From NCBI GenBank assembly GCA_965178125.1, contig OZ237758.1, positions 248,001 to 312,000 of the forward strand: DNA of 64,000 nt, read 5' to 3'. Source of the DNA: Bilabrum cf. latius (taxonomy: Eukaryota; Bigyra: Bicosoecida; Bigyra; Bicosoecida). The position numbers were made by a program, and so were the translations under genes. The notes beneath the pieces were generated by a model, which saw only the letters and a list, made by a program, of their open reading frames with translations, searched no databases and was not told the DNA's origin. Position 1 is the stretch's first letter. Each line of letters opens with the position of its first letter. Below, piece by piece: positions 1 through 12,682 of the stretch.

Positions 1-1
1 C

Positions 2-3000
2 GCAGGGTCTTCCCCTCCATCGGCGCCGCCCTCATCATCGCTGGCACCCGCGTGGCTGCGGCTGGGCTGCATGCAGTGCCTGCGGGCGGCAGTGCGGAAG
101 GGCATGCCGGTGCCGCAGCGACTTGCCATGGTGGTGCAGTCGGGCATGCACTCGCTCGCTGCAGGCCAGCGCCCGCCTGCCTGCGACATGCGCGCCACGA
201 GGCGCAGGAGGAGGGCACTCTCGGGGCGGGCGCTGGGAGGAGAGCGTCCCTCCATCGGACACCGCGTGGTGTTCGAGCAGGTAGCCCCTGACGGCGCCAG
301 GCCAGAGGCGTTCCTTGACCTCACGCAGCAGGGCGAGCTGGCGGTGGCCCGCGAGACGTGCGCCCTGGCCGCCCTGCTGCTGCAGCTGGGGCTAGAGGCA
401 GCGAGGGAGCCCGCCGTGAGGTCTTCAGAGCCGGCCACGGCGGCCTGCGTTTCGCTCCTCCGAGCGGTTGTTCCCTGGGCCCTGGACCTGTTCGCGGGGT
501 CGCCCCCCGAGGCGGCCCTGGAGCTAGGCGGCAGCATCCGGGCACTTGCAAACGAGGCGAGGCCACCTCCCGGGGCTCCAAGCGCCGCGGATGCGATTTT
601 CGGCGGGGCTGCATCGGCCACAGGGAGGACGCGAGCCGGTGACAGGCCGGGGATCGCGCAGCTGCCCGGCTTTGCAGGCCGATAGATCGTTGAGCCGCTC
701 GCGGACAGCCTTTTGGTTGCTGGACAGTACCCTCCTGGGTGGGAATACCGGGAGCCGGAGGGTGACGAGGACTACGACGGGGAAGGCAGCGACAGCGATA
801 GCGAGGACGAGGGCGGTGGGGCGGCGGAGAGCAAGGGGGGCGGGGGCGGAGGCTCGGCAAGGTTCGCTGCATACGCCGACACCGTGCCCGCAGGCGCGGA
901 CGCGGTGAGGCTGGAGGTGGCCAAAGCAGCGAGGGACGCGGGGCGGTTCTTCCCGGCGGAAACGCTGGGCAAGATCCTGACCCACCTGACCGGCTGGTCC
1001 GTGGCCGCGCCGGGTGCCGCAGAGCCAGCCGCGGCCGTCCTGGCTGCGCTGAAATCCGGGCAGTCTTCCCTGCCCGCCGCCCCCTTACGGGCGATGGCCG
1101 ATGCCGCCAACCGGGCAGACGGGGCTCACTGGAGAGGCAAGGCCTACGAGTGGGACGGGCTGGAGTCCGCGATGATGCTGCTGTACTGGTCCGGGGAAGG
1201 TATCGTCAAGCACCAGGGGACCACCGCGCAGCAGCTCGCAGCCATCTGCCAGCTCGTCGCGTCGGCCCCGTGGACCCACCCGCAGGTTGAGGTGGTGATG
1301 CAGTTCATGGACATCTGCCAGCGGTTCTCCCGCGTGTTTGGGACCGTGCCCGCCCTCTTCGAACCGGTGGTGCGGGCCCTTCAGGGCAAGCACGGCATCG
1401 CCAGCCCGAGCGTAGCGGTGCGGGAGCGGGCAGCGTACGTGCTGCTGGACACGGTCAAGCAGGCCGCGAAACTCCCCCGCAAGGCGGGCCAGCCGGCCGT
1501 GGGGGCTGCCGCCAAGCCACTCCTCGCCAGCCTCAGGCAGCGCCTCGCGCCCGCCCGACTGCCCTCGGTGCTCATGAGGGCGGCGCAGGGGGGAGACGCG
1601 AGCGCACGGGCGGCGGTCGCCAAGGTGCAGAAGGCCGCGCCGTCGTGCGTTGCACCCCCGGACCGACGGGCCCCCGCGCTCAGCGTGTCCGCCCAGGGCC
1701 ACATCCTGGAGCTGTGCGGCTTTCTGCTCAAGCAGCCGTGGGTGCCCGCCGCCGTGCGGGGGGGCTTCACCTCGGAGGCCCTCAAGCCCATGGGATCGGC
1801 CGTGGCCGCGGCTCAGGGGGCCCTCGTGGAGGCACTCAACCGGGCTGCGGCCGCTCGGCTGCAGAGAGGTGGCGGCGGGCCGCCCCCCTCGCTGCCCGCT
1901 AGCGCGCACGAAGCACTTCGGAGCCCGGCCGTGGACACTCCCCCGTGGGCTATTTCCCTGTGCAGATACACTGCGGATCTCATGCGCGGCGTGGCGTCGC
2001 TGGTGAAGCCCTTTCACCACGCTGGTCCGGAGCTGCGGCCGACGCTGTCGACCGTGGTGCGAGGGGCCGTGGACGTCATCAGGGGCCTGGGCTGCTCGGC
2101 GGCGCACCCCCTGCATCCGTCCGTTGCAGCCGCCATCTTTGGCGGGGCACCGGGGGCAGGGGCAGGGGCAGGGGCTGGGGCAGGCGGGAGCAGCGCCAGG
2201 GCACAGCCTCGCAAGGCAGTGCGGTGGCCCCCGCGACTGGCGGCGGCTTGCGACCGGCTCAGGCTCTCTGCCAGGCTCGTCCTGCACCACGCCACGTACT
2301 CGCTGGGGCCCGAGGCGGCCCATCACATCGAGCGGGCCGTGCCCTCGCTCCTGTGCGTGCACCCCAACGCGCTGGCTTCGAGCAGGGAGGCGGCGCTGGG
2401 CGGGCCGGGGGCCAGGGAGGTGCAGCTGCCGAACCACTCCCTGTACCTGACCCTCATTCTCGTCGCGCACACGGTCAAGATCAACGGCGCCTGCCCCGCC
2501 AACGCCTCTCTTCTGCTCCGCTGCCTGCCCCTTTTGCTGGCGTGCTTGCGAGTGTGCGGGACCGACACGGAGGCGCGGATCAAGGCCGGCACGGAGGCTC
2601 TGAACGAGGCAGCCGCGAGGGGCGCCCGGTCGGGCGATTCGGGAGTTGGGCCGAGAGGCGGCCCCCCACAGGATGTGCTGCGGGCCTTTGCCTCTGCCCG
2701 CACGAGTGCCGCCAGCGCGGTGGTGGCAGCCGCGCAGGCGACCTACAAGGACGTGCTCATGCAGTGGCTGCGGCTGCTGAAAGACACGATCGAGGCCAGG
2801 CTCCAAGGTGCCATCGTGTTCGCCGGCAGCAGAGCGGGGGCTGCCGTGCTGCAGGCTGCCACGTCCAAAGAAGGGGGCCCCGCGGCGGCCGCTCGCGTGG
2901 CGCGGGAGGCCTGCCCAGACGGAAGCGCCATGCAGGGCGGCGTGCTGCAGGGCGTGCTCGGCTCGTTGCAGATGGTCATGACCTCGAGGCAGTGCAGGGA

Positions 3001-3778
3001 ACTGCACCCGTCCAGGGGCGCCGCCGACATCGCGAAGCTGCTGCTGGACGCGTGGATGCCCATGCCCCCTATGCCCACGTCCTCCGAGGGCGCATCCTCC
3101 GGCAGCGGCGGGGGGTTGTCCTCGCCCTCCAGCCCGAAGGGAGGCAAGCCCAGGTACCTTGACCTCTCTTCCACCAGCCCAGCGCGGGAAGGCGCGGGCG
3201 GGGTGCATCCCACTGCGGCGTCCTCGCCCACGCGCGGCTCCCTGCTGCCCGTGGACCTGCAGCCGCCCCAGCGCCAGACCTTCCTCCGGTGGTGCCAGGA
3301 ACAGGTCCCCGACGCGCTCGTGGCGAGCCTCGCGCTGCCCCCGGTCAGGCCAGGTGACCCGGACACTGACCAGCTCGTGCAGGCCGTGGCGGCGGCGCTG
3401 GTGGGGCTGGGCAGGCGGGCGGCGCTCAGGGCCAGGGACGAGAGGATGGCTAAAGTGGCGGACGGCGGATCCGTGGGCGTCGGCGGGCGCGGCGGGGGTG
3501 CAGTGTCGCTCGGGGACGTCCCAGTGGCGGCTAGCTGGCTGGCGGGTCGGCTGGCGGGGGCGTCTGTGCCTGGGGTGGGGCGCGCCGTGGCGGAGCGCGC
3601 CTCCCGGTCCGGGGGCCCCGTGCGGTCTCCCGCGGATGTGCAGGCGGCGGGGCGCCGGTTTGCCCAGGAGGTGCACGCGGTGTCCGTGAGCGCGGGCAAG
3701 GCGCAGGAGCGGATGGTGCGCGCGGTGGAGCCGGTGCGGGGCCTGGCTGCTTTCTTGCACGGGGCGCAGCGGGAGTGA
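2..3778 (+). CDS. Probable exportin-T (tRNA nuclear export receptor), 5' partial
   Basis: Likely importin-beta-superfamily carrier that takes mature tRNA out of the nucleus with Ran-GTP. The frame is open from the window edge to TGA at 3776, at least 1,258 residues, so the true start is outside. It crosses one in-frame TAG (683-685), read as Gln. The best recognition point is near residues 465-490, where SPSVAVRERAAY followed by a DTVKQ helix matches the exportin-T segment SPKVRSRTAY in spacing. The next stretch, with LELCGFLL, fits the helix pair that follows it in that family. The rest is Ala/Leu-rich helix pairs as in a HEAT solenoid, with an acidic insert near residue 255-275 and a Gly/Ser-rich linker near 1,030-1,065. 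Similarity is weak overall; another alpha-solenoid protein is possible. Confidence 0.55.
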
Positions 3779-3885
3779 GGCTCGTGGTGGAGGTACAACG
3801 GAGCCTGCTCCTCTTTTGCGTGCAGCCTGTTCCGGTTTTGATCGTCATCACGCCAAGAAATAGATCATGGCCGCAATTCCACAGC

Positions 3886-6800
3886 ATGAGGGCGGCCTTA
3901 GTATGTCTTACGGCGTCCGTATTGTCTTACTGTGCGCACGGTGCCGATACGAGGCGAGTTTTTGCCACATCGTCAGTGCAGAAGGGTGCAAGTCCGCCGT
4001 TCCCGTGCGAATTCAACGACTCGGTGCTCTTTGCTCCTCATGGTGCCGCTCCTTCGCTTTCTCGAAATGGTAGCGAATGCCATGTCCATAACGTTTTGGT
4101 GCCTGGGGATGTCGTGGTAGGATAGCCTGGAAATCACTCAACGTTGCTCCAGTTCATTGATCTGGATCACCCCTCCCGTTCGCCAGGAGGCTCAACCCTG
4201 TTCAGCGATACCTTTGAAGACCAAGAAGTAGCAAATAGCAACTAGGATTGGGAAATTTGGGAGCCTAGCACTGATTCTGGTTGCACAATCTCGCATGCAG
4301 ATGGCAAGCTCGTGCTATCACCAGACGCCGGGCACCAGACTTCCTGCGGTATATCTGGAGTACCGTACGCCGGCAGAACTGCCGCATGGGCACGAGCTTG
4401 GTTATCCCTTGAGCTTGATTCCCCAGCTGTACAGAACGGGTCTGCATTCAGGGCGGGTCTTGCGGTTCCGATCCAGGCAGCTGTGCAGCGGGCAGGCTGG
4501 CGCCCGCCTCGCCACTATCTGCCCCTTATCCCAAGAGGGGAACAGAGGCCGGCAGTTGCATCGAAGGACGAATTTGGCAGTCTTAGTCCTGCATCTGATC
4601 AGGCGGGGATCTATGTCACTGTATTAGGCGCAGATGCGCCATCAGGCACCGCCACGGTGGAGCTCCTCGCGCGGCGCTACCACGGCGAGGCAGCGACAGC
4701 GCTGGCCTCGGTGCGGGTGCCTGCGGAGTGCTTCGGCGGAGAAGTGCGGTCCAAGGTGTACCTGAACGCAACGGCAAGGAACGCGTCGGTCGGTGTGCGG
4801 TGCCTGGGTGCATCGCACGACAGCGCGCCGGCGCGCCACGGGCTCGACTGGCAGGACCAAGGCGGCATGGGCGACACAACCGGGGAAACCGTCCTTGTGC
4901 TGGAAGCGTACCAGCAGCAGCAGCAGCAGAAGCAGCAGAAGCAGAAGCAGGGGGTGGTTGCGTCCAAGTCAATAGCGAAGGGCCCGTGGGTCACCCTGGA
5001 CGCGGTCACGTTGAGGAACAACCTTCCCGAGGGGGCTGCTCCCGGTGTGGCAGCCCCCGTGTCGGACCAGAGCGGGACCATCGCCTGGGACATCGGGACT
5101 CTGGGCACGTGGCACAACCGGGGATAGCCCGGGGCGGCGCATGGGTGGGATGCAGGGGCAGACGACGGAGTACTTGACGTGACGCGTCATCCATTCCTGG
5201 CCGACCCCACGGGGGTGCTGGACTCGACGATGGCGCTGCAGGCTGCCATCGATTTCGCCATGGACAACTACATGTCGGTGTGGCTGCCAGCAGGCGTGTA
5301 CAAGGTCACAAAGGGGCTGCAAGCCATCCAGCGAGAGAGAATGTCCGTGGATGGAACGCCTACCTTCAACGGTGAGTCTTCTGTTTCCCAACTGCCTCAA
5401 GATATCAAGCCTGCCTCTTGGCCATGCCCCGTCGCTTGCTCACCGATACATTGCCTTCAATTTGCCTTACTAGTCTTTCACTCGCCTCGTCTTGCGCACT
5501 ATCAAACACGCAGGCACCTCCAACTACTGCAACCGGTTTAGGACCCCCAACATCCGGGGACAGGTCACGCGAGAGGCACGCCCGGACGACCCGCTCCCAA
5601 GGCAGGGCAGAGCCACTCTCTGGGTCCCTGAAGGCACGCCCGCATTTGCCGCCGCCCCGCCCGCCTCTCCCGTGGCGGTCCTGAACGCTTCGGAGATCAA
5701 CAACAGCGGCAGGCTGCAGTCGAACATCCTGATGAGCGCCGTGGTCGAGTCCATAGACGTCTTTGTGGGCCCGCGCAACCCTGGCGCTGTTGGGTTCCGC
5801 ATGCGCGGCGCCCAGGGGTCCTCTCTGGAAGACGTCGCCGCCTTCAATCCAGCTGGGGACGCGTACGCCGGCATCTAGGGCTGCTCCGGCAGCGGGGGCG
5901 CGCACTCCAACCTGACTGCCGTGGGCTTCCGGATCGGATTCGACGCCAGGGAAGTGCAGCCCGCGCCCACGGCCTCCAACGTGAGGATCTACAACAGCAG
6001 CTGCGCGGGGATGCTGCATGCCGGGCTGGAAACCATGTCTGTGGCCGGGCTGCTGGCCGTGGCCGGGCCCATGACGAGGGGGCCGGCCGTTGTGGGGTCC
6101 ACCACCCACGGGTTTACCGGTCCTGGGGGCGTGCTGCCGTCCTCTGGAGAGAGCGGCGGCGCGTGTCCCGATGAGCTACCCCCTGCCGTGAACAAGCAGC
6201 GGGCCAAACCCTGGCAAGAGGGCTCCCTCGGCCTGGTGGGTGCTCGGATCGAGGGGCCCTGGCGACGGGCGGGCGTCCTCAACGACCAGAGGTCTCTGTA
6301 CCTGAGAAACGTGCACGTCCAAGGGCAGGATGGCGCGGATTACTCCGCCGTTGAGGTCACGAACTAGACAGGACCGGGGTCTCCGCCCTACAAAGTGGTT
6401 GCCACTGGAAGCAGCAATGCCTGGACCAGCATCGAGGAGCTGGCAGTGGGCATCGATTTTTACCAGGACCAGCCCTGTCCACAGCCGCAGTACCCTGCCA
6501 TGTCGATGCCCACGTACATCAACGGGGTCAAGCAGCCCAAGGCTCTGCCTCCTCCGGTGTACAATGTGACCACAGGCCCCTCTGCCCCGACTGCCAGCAC
6601 TCTCCTGGGGAAGCACTCGTGGGGCGCCAGCCTGAGCTTTCCCGGGCCGTGGACGGCAGGTGCGATACACGCAAAGGCAGATGCTGGAGCGGTGGGGGAT
6701 GGTATTGCTGACGACACGGAGGCGCTGCAGCGAGCCGTGCAGATGGCTGCGACGAGCTTGAACGCGACCGGAGGGGTTGTGTTCCTTCCAAGGGGTGCTT

Positions 6801-7938
6801 ACCGCATCAGCCGCACCATCCACGTGCCCGCTGGAGTGACGCTCGCCGGCATTGCCAGGCAGTACGTCACCCTGATTGCCAACAACACGTATTTCCAGGG
6901 GCCCGAGGACCCTGCACCCCCGGCTCTGGATGCTGGAGCGCCCCCTGTCGTCCTCATCGGCGGTTGTGACATGCAGCGCGATCAAGTGAATCTTGGCAGG
7001 CTGCCAGCAACCAGGCACGAGGGGACACCGCCTCCGCACCGTCGCCTGCCAGTGCGCTGTACGGCTTGCAAGTAGTCGTGCCTCTCTCTACCGTGAATGT
7101 GTCTGCAGTGCAGTGGACCCTGGGCACCAACAGCGCTAGAAGCAAAGGCCAAGGGCGCGGCAGGCGGGCCAGTACCGGGGACCATGGCCTTGACGCAGCC
7201 CCGGCCACTTTCGGCAGTGCGCGTCAGGTGTGGGCAACCAATATTCCCATGTGCGGGTCTTGGTTCTTCAACTAGAGATGCACAGACATCTTTTTCGGGG
7301 CCCGGGGGTACGCACATGCCCTGGTGGCTGTGACGGCCTATTCAGGTGGTGATTCCGGTGCGGATGTCGATGACAAGTCGCTGTGGAATGCTAACAATGG
7401 GGGTGAAGGCGCGCCCCAGGGTCTGCAAGAGCTTCGTTGGCACACTTGGTACCAGGAAGACGGGGAGAGAAATGGCGGGTTCGCCCACCAGCACCCCCTG
7501 TACCGCAAGATGCTCGTGTCGGGCACGAAGCAGCACCGTGTGGCTTTCTACCAGCTCAACTCGGAGCATTGCACCTGCGAGGCGCAGAGCGAGTTCAGGG
7601 GTGTGGGCAACGTGGAGGTGTACGGTGTCAAGAGCGAATCTCACGTGACTGTCATGTGGGTGAGGAACTCGACGGGATTCTCCTCTATCGGGCACGGGGG
7701 TCTCGTGACGGCAGGGGCAGCCACGGACCCGCCGACCTACCCGAATATGGGACCTAACGCAGTGTATCGCTTCTCGGATTCCACTGGGTTTATGATCGCG
7801 AACACGCTGGACTAGGAGTACAACTGCTCAGATCCGGACTCTGCGGTGTACGACGATGGGGCATTCGGGCTGGGTGGCGCAAGCGTGACCACGGCCCCTT
7901 TTGAGTGGCCTGTGTACTATGGAAGGAGGCGGTTGTGA
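3886..7938 (+). CDS. Secreted pectate-lyase-fold (GH55-like) beta-helix protein, one intron, one frame break
   Basis: Predicted extracellular glycan-active protein of about 1,300 residues. ATG 3886 opens a signal peptide (MRAALVCLTASVLSYCAHGA). A Cys-containing N-terminal region and a jelly-roll-like module (DTFEDQE onward) follow. Two pectate_lyase_3-type starts come next: the first around 5185-5280 (GVLDSTMALQAAIDFAM), the second around 6685-6740 (DGIADDTEALQRAV). Two tandem beta-helices of this kind are the GH55 exo-beta-1,3-glucanase architecture, but the substrate is not proven. A GT-AG intron lies at 5372-5513 (142 bp). Seven in-frame TAGs are read as Gln (4123, 4243, 5125, 5876, 6365, 7273, 7813). 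A Gln/Lys tract from CAG-type repeats sits near 4912-4950. Between about 6970 and 7050 the coding frame moves by one base; the G4 run at 7021-7024 is the likely site. Stop is TGA 7936. Confidence 0.7.
5372..5513 (+). other. Spliceosomal intron in the pectate-lyase-fold gene
   Basis: Donor GTGAGT follows ACCTTCAACG and the acceptor is CACGCAG before GCACCTCC. The interior is pyrimidine-rich. Removing it joins the PTFN and GTSNYCNRF segments in one frame. Its length of 142 bp is close to that of the other well-supported introns here (93-156 bp). Confidence 0.8.
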
Positions 7939-8129
7939 TTAGGATACCGATTAGCTTTCCTTGCGGGCCAGTTTCGGCGTGCCACAGTGCTTTCCCCACC
8001 ACTGCCAGTGCCAGGCCATCTGATTCGGTATTTCCGGATTTCCAATCCAGAACGACGATCACACTAGTCGTCTGCAGTATTGACAAACGTGCAAGAACTC
8101 ATACTAGTCATTCATAGCAATTGATTTCA

Positions 8130-9725
8130 ATGGCATCCGCTGAAGCTAGTGATGCAGGCGGGGGCCAGGATCTACCGTCTGTTCTGATCGCAGGGGTTCC
8201 TGAGCATTTCAATCGCCCCATCACCCAAGCCATCAAGAGAGGCGAATTCGTTGAGGCCGGTGTGAATGTTCGCTTTAAGAGTCAGCCCGGTGGAACAGGT
8301 GCTATGGTCAAGGCGGTCGTGAATGAGGAAGCAGACGTCGTCATCGCGCTTACGGAAGGTCTCGTGGCAGCGCTCGTCAAAGAGCACGGCGATTCTCTCG
8401 TCTTGGTAGGGAACTACGTGGTATCTCCATTGGTTTGGGCCATCACTGCGGCCGGTTCTTGCGAGCAGGAAACCATAGATCAGATGTCAGTGTCTCGAGT
8501 TGCAGTGTCTCGAATGGGATCCGGCTCGCACCTCATGGCGTTTCTCCTAGCAGAGCGGGAGAAGTGGCTCAAAACCCCGGAATTTGTCGTGCTACGCGAC
8601 TACGCCCGCATGCGAGCGGGACTGAACTAGGGCACGGCGGACATCCTGCTGTGGGAGCAGGCCATGCAGGCCCCCTTCGTGAGCAGCGGGGAGCTCACTC
8701 GCGTGGGCGAGCTGGAATCGCCATGGCCCTGCTTTATGATGTGCGCAAGGAAGCAATGGCTCGAGAGCGAGACCAACCGTGCCGCGCTGCACGCCGCCCT
8801 CCCCGTGCTCCGCCGCAGCTGCCGGATCTTCGTGTCCACGCCGGAGGACACGGTCAGGGACGTGTGCGCGTCCTACATGATCGACCAGACCGATGCTTTG
8901 CGCTGGCTCAGGGACGTCAAGTACGCAGCCAGCGGGCGCATCGCTCGCCCGTGGCTGCAGCTGGCGCTCGATGCGCTGGGCCGCGTAGGCGTGATCGACC
9001 GCGACACGGCCTCTCGCACCAAGGTGGAGGACCTGGTGGACAGCCGGTTCGTCACGCTGGTTGACTCGGAGGAGACGGTGCGGGTGGGGGAACCAGAGGA
9101 TGGAAAGGGGATCGGCACGCCCCGGGATGACGAGTGCAAGGGGTGCTGCCCCTACTACCAGGTGGAGAGAGCGGCGGTGGACGCGATCGAGGGGGGCAAT
9201 GGGGAGGGCTCGTTTCCTCTCAAACGACTAGAGGTGTCACAGGCTGCTGCCTCCGGGACTGGGGCTGGGGCGGGGTCGGGGACCAAGAGATCCCCGCCCA
9301 GATCCCCTGGGGGATCTGGGGGCAGGGGTCGGGCAAGGGGGAGCACTGGGTCCTCCGTCCCCACGGAGGGGGCGGGGGGCCTGCCAGTGGGGTCGTCCTT
9401 CGCTGCCGCCATGCGTGAGCTGGAGGAGGCGCAGTCGCAGGCCATGCCGGCAGGGGCAGAGGCGGGGTCGGCGAGTCTTGGGGTCGGGTTGGGTGCTGGG
9501 AGTGGGAGTGGGGGCGAGGACGGTGGGGAGAGGGCTTGGGGCGCTCAGCCAGCGGAAGGGGCCGTCGATGAAGCGAGCGGCGGGCGACACGGACGCCGAG
9601 GGAGTTTCTATACCCCCAGCGGACAGCGTTTCGAGAGCATCGATGCGTACAGGGAGTGGGTGGGAGCCAAGCAGAAGGCGCTCCGATCCATTGTGAGGCA
9701 CCTGTACAGCCTCGGCGGAAGATGA
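8130..9725 (+). CDS. Ca3427-like periplasmic-binding-fold (PBP2) protein
   Basis: 531 residues from ATG 8130 to TGA 9723. The first ~300 residues resemble the type 2 periplasmic-binding-protein fold, in particular the fungal/bacterial Ca3427-like group: AGVPEHFNRPITQAI near the start, then PGGTGAMVKAV, DVVIALTEGLVAALV and VSPLVWAI, each where that family has its conserved blocks. One in-frame TAG (8628-8630, read as Gln) sits just before GTADILLWE, a position inside the conserved core, so the gene is not ending there. No signal peptide is visible. Ligand and role are unknown; some relatives bind thiamine-precursor-like molecules, which is family knowledge and not shown here. The C-terminal ~200 residues are Gly/Ser/acidic low complexity with a short conserved-looking tail. 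The next gene starts 34 bp after the stop. Confidence 0.7.
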
Positions 9726-9759
9726 CGTCGCGGGGTGCAGTACCGCGATTCCGTCGCAG

Positions 9760-12606
9760 ATGGTGGTTTTGTGGCGCAACATCTATGCATTATTTGCAGT
9801 TAACATCGCAGGTCATTGCGCAGGATCCTCTTGCAAGGTTGCCTACTACAGCACTTCCACGCCTCAGTGCTGGACGAAGCCAGACTTTAAGCAGCAAACT
9901 GCATGCGGATACGGGTACCAGGGTGGTGCTATTGGCTCAAATATTACTGTTCACGCCAACGTATCTGGCTCCGCGGCTGCTTCATACAAGTCGAGCTGGT
10001 CCGCAGTAGGTGAATCAGCACTTTTGCGTATAATCGAGGAGGGCAAGTTTCCCAACGGAACCATGTGGGCCACGGTGTCTGCCAGCGTTCCAGGTAAATG
10101 GGACATTTAGGTGGAACTACCAGCTGGTTGCAAGCTGCAAGGTCCGTCAGTTCTTCCTGTGCTCGTCTGGGACGGCTACCTGACAGTAGCAAACTCTACC
10201 CAGGATCCTGGTGAGCCGAGCCGAGTTGCCAACTCGCCTGCAGACACTGGGTTCATCCAGTTCTCAATGGATCGGAATCGAAACACGTCCGGCACCCCCG
10301 TGGATGCTTGGTGGGTGAAAGCAGCTGGGAAGGCTGGGTCCTTGGGATATGTCCGATCCAACGCAACCGATGGCCATCTGTGGGCGGGCGGGAAAGAGAG
10401 GATCCGGTTCTGGGGAACCAACATGGTGTTTGCCGCATCCATGCTCCCGAAAGAGTACTCTCCGCAGCTGGCAGCCCGGCTCTCCTCCGCTGGATTTAAC
10501 ATGGCCCGGCTGGCCTGCACGGATGGTCCCGTCTCTAACAAGGACGAGTCGCTGGCGATGTCAGACGGGCAGTCCGTGAACCTGACCATGCTGGACCGGC
10601 TGCATTTCTTTGCGAGCGAGGCACAGAACCGGGGCATCTACATGCACCTCGTGGCACATTAGCTGCGCAGCTACTGCAACGTCACGCAGGTGCAGCAGCA
10701 GCAGAAGCAGCAAGCACCGCCTGCCACTGCCATTGCCAGTGGCAACACTCCGGGCCTCGTCGCCATGGAAAGCGGCACGATTGCATCCACAGCCTGCCCC
10801 AAGATCGGGACTGACGACAAGGGCATCACGTATTTCGCACGAGGGGCCATTGAGAGCCAGAAGCAATGGATGAGGAGCGTGCTCCTGCCCAGCAACCCCT
10901 ACACGGGCCGCCCGCTCGGGACAGACCCGGCGCTCGCCATCGTGGAGCTCTCCAACGAGGACGGACTCGCGAGACAGTGGGGCTACGGCAAGATCGATGA
11001 CGCGTTCGAACAGGTTCCTACTCTGGGGCATGAAATGCAGTCGCTATGGGTCCAATGGCAGCTGAAGCCAGGGGACCACGGCAAGGCGATTGAGGGTGGC
11101 TGCCGGAGCCCGTCCCCCTCTCACGCAAACGGGCCTGATGACTCGCATAGCACCGTTCAATGGCCAGAAGTGCTGTGGCTGTCCAACTTTACGAAGCCCG
11201 GTGTCACCCAGACGCAGCAGCTCTGTTGGATCGCGTTCCTGATGGACACCGAGACTGCCTTCGCCGTTGAAATGGAAGCGTTCTTGCGCGAAGAAATAGG
11301 CTTCCATGGGACCATGGTAATCTCCCAGAACGAAAACGTCGCAGCATCCTCCGTGGCAGTAGCTGCTGCCACCGGCATGTCGCTCGCTGCAGACGTGCAC
11401 GTATACTGGGCCGATTTCTTTAGCGACGTGCGTTGGGCAGACCCGATTGTACCCAACGTTCCAGGCGCTGGCCGGAGCGATGGCGCCCTCGCGGCGGCCC
11501 TATCTAGCTTCCGGCAGGGCGGGATGCCCTTTGTATCCTCAGAGAGTAACACGCCCCACCCTAGCACGTTTGGTGCAGAGCACCCCGCCCTCCTCGCTGC
11601 GGTGCTGCGTGCCCAGGACTGGGACGGTGCCAACTCGTGGGCCCATTCCGTCATTCGGGGTGCTCCCAATGACAGCCAGCCAGCATGGAGCTGCTCCCAG
11701 GTCGGTACCCTGTACCAAGACGGGTGCGACGCGGCGCGGATGGTGGTGCACTTTGCTGCGTCCGCGCTTGCACTCGCCTCTGACGTGGACGACCTGCCAT
11801 AGAGCGAGGCTTAGGTCGTGGACACTACCCTGGGTCAGTTCGTGGGCCGCGTGCGGGAGCGAGTGCTGGAAGGGGGCGGCGTCTACACTGGCGTCATGGT
11901 TGCGGGCACGGACTTTGGCATGGACCCGTCCAGCATGCTGCAGCAGAGACTCGTGTGGAACGTGTCAGATGCTGCAGGGGCTGTTTAGCCTGTATCTCTG
12001 CACACGCCGTAGGCTATCGTCGCGGCGAAGCGGGACCGGGCCACGTATGAGTGGACAAACCCGGGGGGCCACGGCGTGATGATCGTCCGGGGGGGCGCTC
12101 GCAGCTCGGTCAAGCTGGCAGCTGGCATGCTGCACGGATACCTGGCCCAGGGGTAGGGCACCGAGGGATGGGTGGACCTGGGTCAGGGGTTCGGCGTCCG
12201 GCCGAGGAACGCGGGCTCGCAGGGGTACTTGGTGGCAGCCCTCGTGTGCGTGCTTCCTGCCGAGCCAGGTGCCGCGACCCTGGCACCGCTTGCCTCCTGC
12301 GGCAGCATGGTTCTGGTCGCGACGGGCTCTGGCTGGCAGAACACGGGCATGAGGTTCGCCGACCAGTCCCGGACCAACATACACGCCAAGGGTATCTCCA
12401 AGTGGGGACAGCCGCCAGCCCTCTTCGAGTCGTCCTCGGTGGCCATCAAGCTTCCGTGCGGGGACGGTGACGTGTGGGCCACGGAGGCGCTGGCCTCGAA
12501 CGGCACCAGGATTGGGGCTGGCCCGAGCTGCACGTGCCGCATGGGTACCTGCGAGCTGGACATGCCTAACGGTCGCACCCTGTGGTGGAGCGTGGTCCGC
12601 CAGTGA
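9760..12606 (+). CDS. Secreted clan GH-A glycoside hydrolase (GH5-like TIM barrel)
   Basis: 948 residues from ATG 9760 to TGA 12604. The start gives a hydrophobic leader (MVVLWRNIYALFAVNIAG) consistent with secretion. The barrel begins with RIRFWGTNMVFAAS and LAARLSSAGFNMARL, a start typical of large GH5-like enzymes. The candidate acid/base is Glu400 in VELSNED and the candidate nucleophile Glu595 in PFVSSESNTPHP. The segment after it (HPALLAAVLRAQDWDGANS) matches the usual GH-A context. A C-terminal beta-rich region follows. Seven in-frame TAGs are read as Gln (10108, 10660, 11800, 11812, 11986, 12010, 12154); the similarity and frame run through all of them. Substrate is not determined. 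It is a close neighbour of two other same-strand genes and converges on the zinc-finger gene. Confidence 0.75.
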
Positions 12607-12682
12607 TGCTTGCGGTTGATATGAAGCAAACACCTCACAGCAACAAGCAGTGGCAAACAAGCAATCAAATAAAGGTTCAAGT

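Noticed and set aside
1085-3760. Long minus-strand open frame of 891 codons opposite the exportin-T gene
   Set aside because: It is the antisense shadow of a GC-rich coding region; the plus strand has the recognisable helices and the minus frame has no similarity to any family.
5876-12156. Pseudogenes: many genes broken by TAG
   Set aside because: The breaks are only TAG, never TAA or TGA, fall at Gln-compatible positions and do not shift the frame, so recoding explains them better.
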